DNA of 64,000 bases from Emcibacteraceae bacterium (GTDB lineage Bacteria > Pseudomonadota > Alphaproteobacteria > Sphingomonadales > Emcibacteraceae). The position numbers and the translations under genes are program-made. Below the pieces are notes generated by a model. That model did not search any database. It was not told the origin of the DNA and saw only the letters and a program-made list of their open reading frames with translations. Positions 26,996 through 36,013 of this stretch are shown piece after piece; the stretch's first letter is position 1, and the number at the start of each line of letters is the position of its first letter. The stretch is from NCBI GenBank assembly GCA_041396985.1, contig JAWKXO010000001.1, positions 186,001 to 250,000 on the forward strand. Direction: 5' to 3'.

Positions 26996-28480
26996 CTAGC
27001 TTGTCCCCCAGCGCCCTTTTAGTAAAGTCCCGAGAATTGCTTTTTCGGGACCCTCGCATTTGCCGCACATGACCCATAATGTAATTAAGGTTATGCAAAA
27101 GACAGAAGTACCGACAAAGACATCCAGGATAAATTTGATCAATAGCAAGCCGTCAAGAACCGCAATATCAAACTGAAGATAATATAATAACCCCGCGATC
27201 ATGGCAAAATTGGCAAGAAGGACGCGCCAGATATTTTTGGCCAGCAACCTGAAAGATAGTATTTTTAAATGACGGGCGATCAACTGGGCAATAGACACTC
27301 TGATTATACCGACGAGCAGAACACCCCAGACAAGCCCCATAAACCCAAACTGGGTTATCCCTATATATGAAATAGCAACAGTGTAAAACACGCTGATGAA
27401 TGATGTTTTTGTTAAAATATCGGGCCGGTTATAGGCCAGCATCGCTGAAATATATGTCGGGAAAGTGGCCCGGCAAAGCCCATACATCGAAAGAACCTGA
27501 ATTACCGGTATTGCATCAACCCAGCTTTCATCAAGTACAAGATAAACCACCTGTTCTGCAAGCAGACTGACGCCTGTTGCGGCTGGAATGACAATCGCAA
27601 GAACAATACTGATTGTGGAGATATACATGTCCGAAAAATCATCCATATTTTCCTTAAGCTTGGAAAAACTCGGCGTACAGGCACGCCCAACGGGCATCGC
27701 TATCTCCGTTGACGGAAGACCGGAAATTTCATAGGACATATTATAAATACCGACATTTGCTGTCGATGTGTACACACTGAGCATAAACCCGTCAGCTTTA
27801 CTTGAAATGGCACTGATCAGTTCATTAAGCAGCATCCATTTTGAAAAATCAAACAGCGACTGAAACTCGGCCAGCGACAGTTTTGGCCGCATCGGTGACA
27901 TTGCAAAACTTAAAATAATTTTTGAAACCGTACTTGCAACAATCCCGAACACCAGTGCCCAATAGGTTTCCCAGATATAAGCGGTCGTTACCGCCACCAC
28001 AAAACCGGCAATTTTTCCGCCCAGATTATAATAAAAATCCTTGGAAAAAGTCATTTCCTTGCGGAAATTGACAACACCAATATTGTAAAACCCGCCAATA
28101 AATGAAACAGCGGCATAACAGTAGAAAATGGGCCGGATTTCTTCTTCATTCATATAAATGGAAGCCGGATAGGCCAGGATAAGAAGCATAAAGGCAATAA
28201 ACAGCCCGCGCAGGATATGAATAGTCCAGACAGTATTATAATGATCCTGACTGGCTTTCTGGTTTGTAATCAGTGCCGCTTCCAGTCCAAGTTCCGTTAC
28301 CAGTTCCAGAAAACCATAAACAACCATTGCTTTGCCGACCAGACCATAATCCTCCGGTCCCAGAATTTTTGCCATAATGACCAGGCTGACCATGCCAATT
28401 AAACGGATCGCCATCCGTGAACTTACCGTCCATAATGTGGCAAAAAAGGTTTTCTTTTTGATGCTGGGTTCTTCGGACAT
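26996..28480 (-). CDS. Polysaccharide flippase (Wzx-type, MOP superfamily)
   Basis: 494 residues with 12-14 hydrophobic spans. The N-terminus KKTFFATLWTVSSRM leads to GMVSLVIMAKILGPEDYGLV, the signature of PST/Wzx oligosaccharide transporters. It presumably moves lipid-linked sugar units across the inner membrane. The nearby CapA protein suggests surface polymer metabolism, but no glycosyltransferases are adjacent. It ends 3 bp from the convergent PLP-enzyme gene. Confidence 0.88.
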   Translation of the reverse strand: MSEEPSIKKKTFFATLWTVSSRMAIRLIGMVSLVIMAKILGPEDYGLVGKAMVVYGFLELVTELGLEAALITNQKASQDHYNTVWTIHILRGLFIAFMLLILAYPASIYMNEEEIRPIFYCYAAVSFIGGFYNIGVVNFRKEMTFSKDFYYNLGGKIAGFVVAVTTAYIWETYWALVFGIVASTVSKIILSFAMSPMRPKLSLAEFQSLFDFSKWMLLNELISAISSKADGFMLSVYTSTANVGIYNMSYEISGLPSTEIAMPVGRACTPSFSKLKENMDDFSDMYISTISIVLAIVIPAATGVSLLAEQVVYLVLDESWVDAIPVIQVLSMYGLCRATFPTYISAMLAYNRPDILTKTSFISVFYTVAISYIGITQFGFMGLVWGVLLVGIIRVSIAQLIARHLKILSFRLLAKNIWRVLLANFAMIAGLLYYLQFDIAVLDGLLLIKFILDVFVGTSVFCITLITLWVMCGKCEGPEKAILGTLLKGRWGTS

Positions 28481-28570
28481 ATAGAGTTGCTTTAGCTAAT
28501 AATTTTTTTGAATAATGTTACGGATATTACTGGTAAATGATTAGTATTAAAATATCCTTTAAATAACAAC

Positions 28571-29683
28571 TTAGTATCTGCCAAAAGTGAAATAACCACG
28601 CATCCAGTTTGTGTGTGATTTCGTCTCAAGATGCTTAAAAAGATATCTGATTCCCGCCATGATCCCTTGTTTGGCAGACCTGTAATAAATATCATAAACC
28701 AGATCACGCATCTGTTTACGGCATTCCTGATAATAAAATTCCCGCAGGAATTTATCATCTGCCAGCGCTTCACTATATTTATTCAGATCAGCTTTAATCG
28801 CTTCACATTTATCTTCTGCTGGAAAATAAGTATTATTCTGCTTATCAAGCTGCACCGGAATAACGTCATACGTCATCACCCGCTTACCACCATCGTCTTC
28901 TTTTACATGGACCGATAAATAGACACTTTCACTGGCATTATCATGATATTTATCACCATACCCGGATCCATAAACCGGAAAAACAAAATTCCCAAGTGAA
29001 TAGGCAATAAGCGTATTCCCATAATATTCAATCCCCTGCAGCACATGGGGATGATGCTGAATGATGATATCTGGACCAAGTGTGGCGAGTTCCCTGGAAA
29101 GTTTCACCCGTGCAGGTGACGGATAATTCGTAAATTCAAGATCAGCATGAAGTACGACAATGACCAGATCCGCATTTTTTCTGGCTTTGGAGATTGATTT
29201 GCTCAGCAGTTTTTTTTCAATATGGGCAAGTCCAATAGAATTTTTCCCGGCGGCATATTGTGTGGCATCGCAGAAATTGACAACGGCAACCCGAAAACCA
29301 TTCACTTCGGTGATTAATGGTTCAATCGCCTCTTCCCGGTTTTTTCCTACCCCAACTGCCATGCAGTCATGTTTTTCCAAAAACTCTTTCGTGTGAATAA
29401 TCGCCTGGTCACCAAAATCACCGATATGATTATTGGCCAGACAATAAATATCAAAACCGGCTTTTTTAATTTCATCGGCATTTTCAGCCGGCAATCCCAT
29501 TCCACCGACTTTTCCACTGCCCGGCGGCACGATACAGAATTCATGATTGGCCAGTGCCAAATCGACCTGGCTATTCAACTTACTGCAGACTTCAAATATA
29601 TTTTCAATATAGGACCGCGGCTTCAAATGGGTTTTTGCCAGACAAAAATCCCCTACAAAACCAATTTTTATTTCTTTCTTCAT
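28571..29683 (-). CDS. CapA/PgsA-type metallophosphatase-fold protein
   Basis: 370 residues from the ATG at 29683. PGA_cap domain motifs: IGFVGDFCLA near the start, LALANHEFCI, YCLANNHIGDFG, VIVVLHADLEFTNYP, IIIQHHPHVLQGIEYYG and LIAYSLGNFVFP. The His/Asp/Asn set matches calcineurin-like metal ligands. The family is tied to poly-gamma-glutamate or capsule synthesis. No signal peptide is present, so it acts in the cytoplasm or at the inner face of the membrane. The 90 bp between it and the flippase gene permit co-transcription. Confidence 0.87.
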   Translation of the reverse strand: MKKEIKIGFVGDFCLAKTHLKPRSYIENIFEVCSKLNSQVDLALANHEFCIVPPGSGKVGGMGLPAENADEIKKAGFDIYCLANNHIGDFGDQAIIHTKEFLEKHDCMAVGVGKNREEAIEPLITEVNGFRVAVVNFCDATQYAAGKNSIGLAHIEKKLLSKSISKARKNADLVIVVLHADLEFTNYPSPARVKLSRELATLGPDIIIQHHPHVLQGIEYYGNTLIAYSLGNFVFPVYGSGYGDKYHDNASESVYLSVHVKEDDGGKRVMTYDVIPVQLDKQNNTYFPAEDKCEAIKADLNKYSEALADDKFLREFYYQECRKQMRDLVYDIYYRSAKQGIMAGIRYLFKHLETKSHTNWMRGYFTFGRY

Positions 29684-29917
29684 TATGACATTCCGGGTCC
29701 GACTTGTTTTATTCCTCCGGCATATCCGCAATCGAAGGGCTTCTTATTTTTCATAACCTATTGTTTTAACTTTAAGTTTTCGTTAATTAGCCAATATTTT
29801 ATTTTAATTATTACGATGACATAATATTCCGGTTAAATATATGACATTATAGTCATTTTAATATAGTGTTTTATAGCCCATATTTAAGGTCAGCCATATG
29901 TCCTTTAATTCAAATGA

Positions 29918-30703
29918 ATGTTCAGATCTATGACCTCATTAAATAAACGTGATCACCAAACCCTTAAAATTTTTATTCACGGTTCTTTTGCCAATGCAAA
30001 TAGCTGGCGAAAAATTATTGAGAATCTGAATGGTCAAAATGAACTGATGGCCATCAATTTGCCGGGGCATGGTGGATTGATCGACCCGACTGATTTTGAT
30101 CAGCCTACATTAAGCCCTGAGTTTGATGTTATTTTAGATGAAATAGAGAAACATCAACAAAAGTTTGATGACATCCATCTAATTGGTCATTCTTATGGCG
30201 GAGTCGTGGCGCTCGAAGCGGCGCTTTCCCTAAACCTCCCCATTCAAAAGCTTACCCTGTTTGAACCGGTTTATGTTTCAATATTAAAAACATACAATCA
30301 TCAGCCGGCACTAAAAACTGTGACCGAATTTGTAAAGGACTATGAGGAAGCCGCCCGTAAAGGAGAAGCAAATGCCTGCGCCAAAGTGATTGATTTCTGG
30401 GGTGGTTCCGGATCATTCGATCTTATTCCCGACCACATAAAAACACAAATGTCATTCATGACTAAAAATAATCTGCGGCACTGGAAAATCTGCAATTCAA
30501 TCAGCCGCAAGCCGGATGACTATCAATCACTTGAACTTCCGGTCTCTATCATTCATGGTGGCAAATCAAATCAGGTGGCAAAAACCATCGCAGAAACACT
30601 CAATAATCATTTGCCGCACAGCCGGCTTGAAATCATTGAACCGGCAAGCCATTTTATGATTACCAGTCATCCCGAAGCATCAGCGAACATTATTCGTAAA
30701 TAA
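29918..30703 (+). CDS. Alpha/beta hydrolase
   Basis: 261 residues. The oxyanion strand is IFIHGSFANANSWRKI, the nucleophile elbow LIGHSYGGVVALEAAL, the likely acid lies in LPVSIIHGGKSN, and the catalytic His in EPASHFMITSHP. A cytoplasmic esterase or hydrolase; substrate not deducible. It is divergent from capA. Its stop is followed 3 nt later by the -35 box of the next gene, which therefore has its own promoter. Confidence 0.83.
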   Translation: MFRSMTSLNKRDHQTLKIFIHGSFANANSWRKIIENLNGQNELMAINLPGHGGLIDPTDFDQPTLSPEFDVILDEIEKHQQKFDDIHLIGHSYGGVVALEAALSLNLPIQKLTLFEPVYVSILKTYNHQPALKTVTEFVKDYEEAARKGEANACAKVIDFWGGSGSFDLIPDHIKTQMSFMTKNNLRHWKICNSISRKPDDYQSLELPVSIIHGGKSNQVAKTIAETLNNHLPHSRLEIIEPASHFMITSHPEASANIIRK

Positions 30704-30706
30704 ATA

Positions 30707-30735
30707 TTGACAATGTTCTTCATTTGTTCTATTTT
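30707..30735 (+). promoter_or_regulatory. LexA-type SOS promoter of the Asn-Pro-Tyr repeat protein
   Basis: A consensus -35 TTGACA (30707-30712), 17-nt spacer and -10 TATTTT (30730-30735) hold a perfect GTTC-N7-GTTC (30715-30729) in the spacer. GTTC-N7-GTTC is the LexA box of alphaproteobacteria. The -10 box ends 6 nt before the ATG, so the mRNA would be leaderless. Confidence 0.65.
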
Positions 30736-30741
30736 TGAAAT

Positions 30742-31146
30742 ATGAAAATAAAACATTTTATGATAGCGTTATTGGTTCTGGTTTTTCCTGCTGTTGCATC
30801 AGCACAGGAAAAGGTGGGCAACTGTTCAAGGTTTGATTCGGATTGTATCAACAATCCTTTTGGCGCCGGCAGCCAATTTAAATCAGACGGCGTTAATAAC
30901 CCCTATAGCAGACGCGGCAGCCCGTTCAGCAATGAGTCAGCCAATAATCCTTACGCAACCAACGCACCAAAACTTTATGATAAACAAGGAAATTATCGTG
31001 GGCGTTTAAGCAGTAACCCTTTTGATCCGGAGAGCACATCAAATCCTTATGGTCGCTATGGTAATCCCAATTCCCCGGATAGTATTAACAACCCTTACGG
31101 TGCCGGTAACCCGAATAATCCGGTCTATATTGGTCCACCAGACTGA
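30742..31146 (+). CDS. Secreted Asn-Pro-Tyr/Phe repeat protein, likely SOS-controlled
   Basis: A signal peptide (cleavage near ASAQE) is followed by about 110 residues built from degenerate repeats of NNPY/NPF with Gly and Ser: INNPFGAGS, VNNPYSRRGS, ANNPYATN, SSNPFDPES, SNPYGRYGN, INNPYGAGN. A single Cys pair may form (NCSRFDSDC). I do not recognise the family. The composition suggests a disordered or surface-binding protein. Its promoter carries a LexA-type box. No strong ribosome site precedes the ATG, consistent with leaderless translation; ATG at 30760 is an alternative. Confidence 0.72.
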   Translation: MKIKHFMIALLVLVFPAVASAQEKVGNCSRFDSDCINNPFGAGSQFKSDGVNNPYSRRGSPFSNESANNPYATNAPKLYDKQGNYRGRLSSNPFDPESTSNPYGRYGNPNSPDSINNPYGAGNPNNPVYIGPPD

Positions 31147-31152
31147 TTTTCC

Positions 31153-31839
31153 CTAGCTCACCCTGGTTGTCAGGGTATCAATGCCGTCAATCCCCGCTTC
31201 CATCAGATCGCCTGAAACCACCGGGCCAATGCCTGACGGTGTTCCGGTAAAAATCAAATCGCCCGGCTCCAGGGTATAAAGCTCGGATAGTTCGGAAATT
31301 ATTTTTGCGGTTCCGGCAATCATCTGATCAATATCGCTGTCCTGTTTGACGTCGCCATTGACGCTAAGCCAGATACGCCCTTGTTTCGGATGACCGATGA
31401 CGCTTGCCGGATGAATGGCAGAAATCGGAGCCGACCTATCAAACCCTTTTGATGGATCCCAAGGCATCCCCTTGTCTTTCAGGGCAAGCTGCATATCCCG
31501 ACGCGTCAGATCATTACCGACTGCATAGCCGTAAATATAATCTTCTGCATCGGCTTCGCTGACAAATGAGGCGCGTTTGCCAATGGCAACGACAAGTTCA
31601 ATTTCATAATGGAAATTTTTGGTATGGGATGGATAAGGAACATCGACACCGTTTGCCACCACGGCATCGCCCGGTTTCATGAAATAAACAGGTTTTATTT
31701 TTGCCGGATCTTCCCCAAATTCACGGACATGATCCACATAATTCAAGCCAACACAGTAAATCCGGTTTACCGGAAATTTTTTGTCTGTTCCGGCGATCTC
31801 CACAGTCGGGGTGGCTTTTGGTTCAAAAATCATTGTCAT
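31153..31839 (-). CDS. Fumarylacetoacetate hydrolase family protein
   Basis: 228 residues. FAH signatures: IYCVGLNYVDHVREFG, the metal-binding pair in FHYEIELVVAIG, SVNGDVKQDSDIDQMI, and LIFTGTPSGIGPV. These enzymes open or hydrolyse acyl-pyruvates such as fumarylpyruvate, or decarboxylate oxaloacetate. It is the last gene in line behind lipA and coq10 (11-bp gap), so it may be transcribed with them; a metabolic link is not evident. Confidence 0.88.
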   Translation of the reverse strand: MTMIFEPKATPTVEIAGTDKKFPVNRIYCVGLNYVDHVREFGEDPAKIKPVYFMKPGDAVVANGVDVPYPSHTKNFHYEIELVVAIGKRASFVSEADAEDYIYGYAVGNDLTRRDMQLALKDKGMPWDPSKGFDRSAPISAIHPASVIGHPKQGRIWLSVNGDVKQDSDIDQMIAGTAKIISELSELYTLEPGDLIFTGTPSGIGPVVSGDLMEAGIDGIDTLTTRVS

Positions 31840-31850
31840 TAAAATAATCC

Positions 31851-32285
31851 TTATTTATGTCCATATAATTCTTCGGCACGTCCCTCAAATGACATGACCA
31901 TTCTATGTACCGCTTCCGTGAATAATCCGCCAACCATTTTCTGAAATAATTTATTTTTAAATTCAAAGTCCACTTCAAAATGAAGGGCGCAGCCGCCCCC
32001 TTCCATTTCCCTGAATTCCCATAAATTATGAAGATAGTCTAGCGGGCCTTTGATATAATCAATTTCAATTCTGCCATCGGACAGGATGACATGCGACGTA
32101 AAGCGTTCCCTGAAAACCTTGAAACCAATGATCAGGTCCGCGTAAAAATCTGTCGGTTTTTCGTTATAGACACGCGAGCCGATACACCAGGGCAGAAATT
32201 CAGGATATTTTCTTACATCCGCCACCAGATCATACATTTGTCTGACGGTGTATGGAAAAATCCTATCTTCTATAAAGCTGGGCAT
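31851..32285 (-). CDS. COQ10/RatA-family coenzyme Q-binding START-like protein
   Basis: 144 residues with the family start (PSFIEDRIFPYTVRQMYDLV), KYPEFLPWC, and the end FFEAVHRMV-like segment GLFTEAVHRMVMSFEGRA. It is thought to act as a ubiquinone chaperone for respiration (COQ10) and is often labelled RatA. Its start overlaps lipA's stop, so it is coupled to lipA, the usual alphaproteobacterial arrangement. Confidence 0.9.
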   Translation of the reverse strand: MPSFIEDRIFPYTVRQMYDLVADVRKYPEFLPWCIGSRVYNEKPTDFYADLIIGFKVFRERFTSHVILSDGRIEIDYIKGPLDYLHNLWEFREMEGGGCALHFEVDFEFKNKLFQKMVGGLFTEAVHRMVMSFEGRAEELYGHK

Positions 32286-33274
32286 TAGAATTCATAATTG
32301 GGATTATGTTTTTTCATTTCCTCAATATCAATCGGCGCATCTTCATGACGTTTGCTTTCCGCCTTTTCAAGCTGGGCTCGACGGGCTGCCTGCAAAACCT
32401 CAAAATCCTCACTGGCATGATGACTTGACCGGGTCAGAGGTGATGACGAAACATGCAGGAACCCTTTTGACATGGCCCGCTTTTTATATTTCAGAAACTG
32501 ATCAGGCTTAATAAATTCTTCGACGGCCACATGCTTTTTGGTCGGTTGAAGATATTGTCCAATAGTCATAAAATCAATATCGGCAGAGCGCATATCATCC
32601 ATCACCTGAATGACTTCAACTTCACTTTCGCCAAGCCCAACCATTATGCCGGATTTGGTGAATATTTCCGGATCAATTTCCTTGACCTTGGATAGCAGAT
32701 TAAGGGAATGGAAATAACGAGCTCCCGGCCGGATATGGGTATAAAGGCGCGGAACCGTTTCAAGATTATGATTAAACACATCCGGCTTTGCTGCCACCAC
32801 TTTTTCTAGGGCACCGGGTTTGTTCCTGAAATCGGGGGTCAGGATTTCTATTGTGGTATTGGGTGACGCCGCGCGCACAGCGGCAATGACTTTTACAAAC
32901 TGATCAGCACCGCCATCCTCCAGATCATCACGGTCAACAGACGTAATGACGATATGCTTCATATCTGTCACAACAACCATTTCTGCAACATTGGCTGGCT
33001 CGTCAGGATCAACCGGATTGCCTTTTCCTGTTTTAATATTGCAAAAACGGCAGGCACGTGTGCAGGTATCGCCAAGGATCATCACGGTTGTGTGCTTTTT
33101 GGTCCAGCACTCACCAATATTCGGACAGGCCGCCTCTTCACAAACGGTATTAAGCTTAAGCCCCCGCATCAGGTTACGGGTTTCATTATATCCTTTGGAT
33201 ACAGGGGCTTTGACCCGTATCCAATCCGGCTTACGCTTAATTTCGTTTATTTTTTCTGCTTCGCTCATAGTCAA
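32285..33274 (-). CDS. lipA: Lipoyl synthase
   Basis: Radical SAM enzyme inserting two sulfurs into octanoyl groups. Auxiliary cluster motif CEEAACPNIGEC (CX4CX5C) near residue 44 and the SAM cluster CTRACRFC near 72 are both intact; HNLETVPRLY and GLGESEVEV are also family marks. 329 residues. It lies directly downstream of lpd and supplies the lipoyl cofactor for the E2 encoded at 34725. Confidence 0.96.
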   Translation of the reverse strand: MTMSEAEKINEIKRKPDWIRVKAPVSKGYNETRNLMRGLKLNTVCEEAACPNIGECWTKKHTTVMILGDTCTRACRFCNIKTGKGNPVDPDEPANVAEMVVVTDMKHIVITSVDRDDLEDGGADQFVKVIAAVRAASPNTTIEILTPDFRNKPGALEKVVAAKPDVFNHNLETVPRLYTHIRPGARYFHSLNLLSKVKEIDPEIFTKSGIMVGLGESEVEVIQVMDDMRSADIDFMTIGQYLQPTKKHVAVEEFIKPDQFLKYKKRAMSKGFLHVSSSPLTRSSHHASEDFEVLQAARRAQLEKAESKRHEDAPIDIEEMKKHNPNYEF

Positions 33275-33294
33275 TCCGATAAAATATGTTCGGT

Positions 33295-34713
33295 TTATAT
33301 ATGTAACGCTTTACCAAAGGCGTCAAGTACCGCTTCATGCATCATTTCAGACATGGTCGGATGCGGGAAGACTGTGTGCATCAGTTCGGTTTCGGTTGTT
33401 TCAAGAGTTCTGGCTACTGTATAGCCCTGAATCATTTCCGTCACTTCCGCACCAACCATATGGGCACCGAGCAGTTCACCGGTTTTTTCATCAAAAACCG
33501 TTTTCATCATGCCTTCTGCTTCACCCATGGCAATGGCTTTTCCATTTCCGATAAACGGAAAACGTCCAACTTTAACCTTGTGTCCTGCGGCAATTGCCGC
33601 TTTTTCGGTCATTCCGACACTGGCCACCTGCGGACGGCAGTAGGTACAACCCGGAATATTACCCTTATCCATTGGGTGAAGGTCCTTAATGTCCTTATTG
33701 CCTTTATCACGGGCAATTTTTTCAACCAGAATAACACCTTCATGGCTCGCTTTATGGGCAAGCCACGGTGGACCGGTAAGGTCCCCAATCGCATGAACAC
33801 CTTTGACGCCTGTATGGCCCCATTCATCGGTGACAACATGGCCACGATCAATTTTGATATTGTTTTTTTCAAGGCCAATATTTTCAACGTTACCGTCAAT
33901 GCCGATAGCGATAATGACACGGTCCACTTCGATCTGTTCGGACTTGCCGTCTTTACTTTCAACGGTGCAGACGACTGTTGATTTTTTCTTATCCAGTTTG
34001 GTCACACTGGCCGATGTCATCAGCTTCATTCCCTGCGCCTTGAACGATTTGGCGGCAAAGGCTGATATTTCCTCATCCTCAACCGGGAGGACGCGGTCCA
34101 TCATTTCAACTACGGTCACTTCTGATCCCAGTTCATTAAAGAAGCTGGCAAATTCAATGCCGATCGCGCCTGAGCCAATCACCAGCAGCTTTTTCGGCAT
34201 GGTGTTTGGCACCAGCGCATGACGATAAGTCCAGACCAGTTCCCCGTCCGCTTTCAGATGGGGCAGTTCCTTGGCCCGAGCTCCGGTTGCAAGGATGATA
34301 TCGGTGGCTTCAACTTCGGTTTTCTGACCGTCCTTTTCGACCGACAATTTACCCGGTGAAACAAGAGTTCCCTGCCCTTCAATCACGGTGATTTTATTTT
34401 TTTTCATCAAATGCTTGATACCGCCACTCAGCTGAGCGGCAACACCGCGGCTGCGCTTAACAACCTTATCAAGATCGAAACCCAGCTGACCGGCAACCAG
34501 CCCATAATCCGCCGCATGTTTCATATTATGGAACACTTCAGCCGATCTTAGCAGCGCCTTGGTCGGGATACAGCCCCAATTTAAGCAGATCCCCCCCAGT
34601 TCCGCGCGCTCAACCACCGCCGTTTTAAAGCCCAGCTGTGCTGCACGGATCGCAGCAACATATCCACCCGGGCCGGAGCCGAGCACGACCATATCAAATT
34701 TTTGATTGCTCAT
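33295..34713 (-). CDS. lpd: Dihydrolipoyl dehydrogenase (E3)
   Basis: FAD-dependent enzyme that reoxidises dihydrolipoyl groups. FAD loop GSGPGGYVAAIRAAQLG; redox disulfide GGICLNWGCIPTKAL; NAD loop IGSGAIGIEFASFF; C-terminal His-Glu pair in HTVFPHPTMSEM. 472 residues, normal length. It is cistron four of the pdhA-pdhB-pdhC-lpd-lipA operon, 11 bp behind pdhC. Confidence 0.96.
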   Translation of the reverse strand: MSNQKFDMVVLGSGPGGYVAAIRAAQLGFKTAVVERAELGGICLNWGCIPTKALLRSAEVFHNMKHAADYGLVAGQLGFDLDKVVKRSRGVAAQLSGGIKHLMKKNKITVIEGQGTLVSPGKLSVEKDGQKTEVEATDIILATGARAKELPHLKADGELVWTYRHALVPNTMPKKLLVIGSGAIGIEFASFFNELGSEVTVVEMMDRVLPVEDEEISAFAAKSFKAQGMKLMTSASVTKLDKKKSTVVCTVESKDGKSEQIEVDRVIIAIGIDGNVENIGLEKNNIKIDRGHVVTDEWGHTGVKGVHAIGDLTGPPWLAHKASHEGVILVEKIARDKGNKDIKDLHPMDKGNIPGCTYCRPQVASVGMTEKAAIAAGHKVKVGRFPFIGNGKAIAMGEAEGMMKTVFDEKTGELLGAHMVGAEVTEMIQGYTVARTLETTETELMHTVFPHPTMSEMMHEAVLDAFGKALHI

Positions 34714-34724
34714 CTCTTTCTCCT

Positions 34725-36011
34725 TTAAAGCAGCATTGCTGATGGTTGTTCAAGGAATGTTTTTAAGGCTGCCAGGAACGCCGCACCAACGGCACCATCA
34801 ATAGCACGATGGTCACATGAAAGTGTTACGGTCATCACAGTGGCAACCGCAAGTTCACCATTTTTAACAACCGGGCGCTGTTCGCCGGCACCGACAGCAA
34901 GAATTGCGGCCTGTGGAGGGTTAATCACGGCATCAAACTGCTTAACGCCCATCATTCCCATGTTGGAAATGGAGAAAGTCCCGCCGGCATATTCCTCGGG
35001 TGCAAGCTTCCCTTCATGAGCACGCTTGGCCAGATCTTTAGTTTCCTCGGATATCTGACGCAGACCTTTTTGATTTGCACCACGGACTACCGGTGTGATC
35101 AGACCGCCATCAATGGCCACCGCAACCGAAATATCGGCCCGCTTAAACTGATGCATCACATCACCCAAATATTGCACATTGGCTTCCGGCACTTTCATCA
35201 GTGCCGCAGCACAGGCTTTAATCACAAAATCATTGACGGAAATTTTAAAGTCATCCGACATGGCATTAAGCTGTTTTCTGGCGGCAAGCAGCGTATCAAG
35301 TTCAATATCCACTGAAAGATAAAAATGCGGAACGGTCTGCTTGCTTTCGCTAAGGCGCTTGGCAATTGTTTTACGCATATTGCTCAGCTTGACAACTTCA
35401 TATGGTGCATCACCCTCAAGTGATACGGCACCCGCCGTTGTCGCCGATTTTGCGGCCGGCGTATAATTTTCTACATCCCGTTTGATCACACGGCCTTTTG
35501 GGCCGCTACCGGAAATTTGTGAAATGTCATAACCACTTTGCTCTGCAATCCGTCTGGCAAGTGGTGATGCAAAGATGCGTTCACCAGATGCGGCTTTTGG
35601 CGCAGGAGCCGCCGGTTTTGCCGCAGCAACTGGTGCCGCCGCCGGTGCTGGCTTCGGTTCAGGAGCCGGTGCAGCCTCTTTTTTCGGCTCAGCTTTTACT
35701 TCAGGTGCTTTTTCCGCTTTTGCGGTCGGAGCATCGGCCTTGATGGCATCTGCCGCTGAGGCATCTTCACCCTCTTCAAGCAGGACAGCGATTAATTGTC
35801 CGACCGGGATATCCTCTGTTCCCTCATCCACAAGCAATTTGCCGACAACACCATCATCAATGCTTTCAAATTCCATTGTCGCTTTATCGGTTTCAATTTC
35901 AGCAAGGACAGTACCGCTTTCAACAGTATCACCAACTTTAACAAGCCATTTTGCCAGAGTACCCGTTTCCATCGTAGGAGAAAGTGCCGGCATGGTAAGT
36001 GAAATCGCCAT
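34725..36011 (-). CDS. pdhC: Pyruvate dehydrogenase E2 (dihydrolipoamide acetyltransferase)
   Basis: One N-terminal lipoyl domain with the lipoylated Lys in ETDKATMEFES; an Ala/Pro/Glu-rich linker (about 90-140); a subunit-binding domain (IFASPLARRIAEQSGYDI); and a catalytic domain ending with the acetyltransferase motif DHRAIDGAVGA. 428 residues. It starts 2 nt from the pdhB stop. A second lipoyl domain of the complex was carried by PdhB, now disrupted. Confidence 0.95.
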   Translation of the reverse strand: MAISLTMPALSPTMETGTLAKWLVKVGDTVESGTVLAEIETDKATMEFESIDDGVVGKLLVDEGTEDIPVGQLIAVLLEEGEDASAADAIKADAPTAKAEKAPEVKAEPKKEAAPAPEPKPAPAAAPVAAAKPAAPAPKAASGERIFASPLARRIAEQSGYDISQISGSGPKGRVIKRDVENYTPAAKSATTAGAVSLEGDAPYEVVKLSNMRKTIAKRLSESKQTVPHFYLSVDIELDTLLAARKQLNAMSDDFKISVNDFVIKACAAALMKVPEANVQYLGDVMHQFKRADISVAVAIDGGLITPVVRGANQKGLRQISEETKDLAKRAHEGKLAPEEYAGGTFSISNMGMMGVKQFDAVINPPQAAILAVGAGEQRPVVKNGELAVATVMTVTLSCDHRAIDGAVGAAFLAALKTFLEQPSAMLL

Positions 36012-36013
36012 GA

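Noticed and set aside
33337..33981. Long plus-strand open frame opposite lpd
   Set aside because: It is the antisense shadow of a complete, highly conserved gene and has no recognisable domain.
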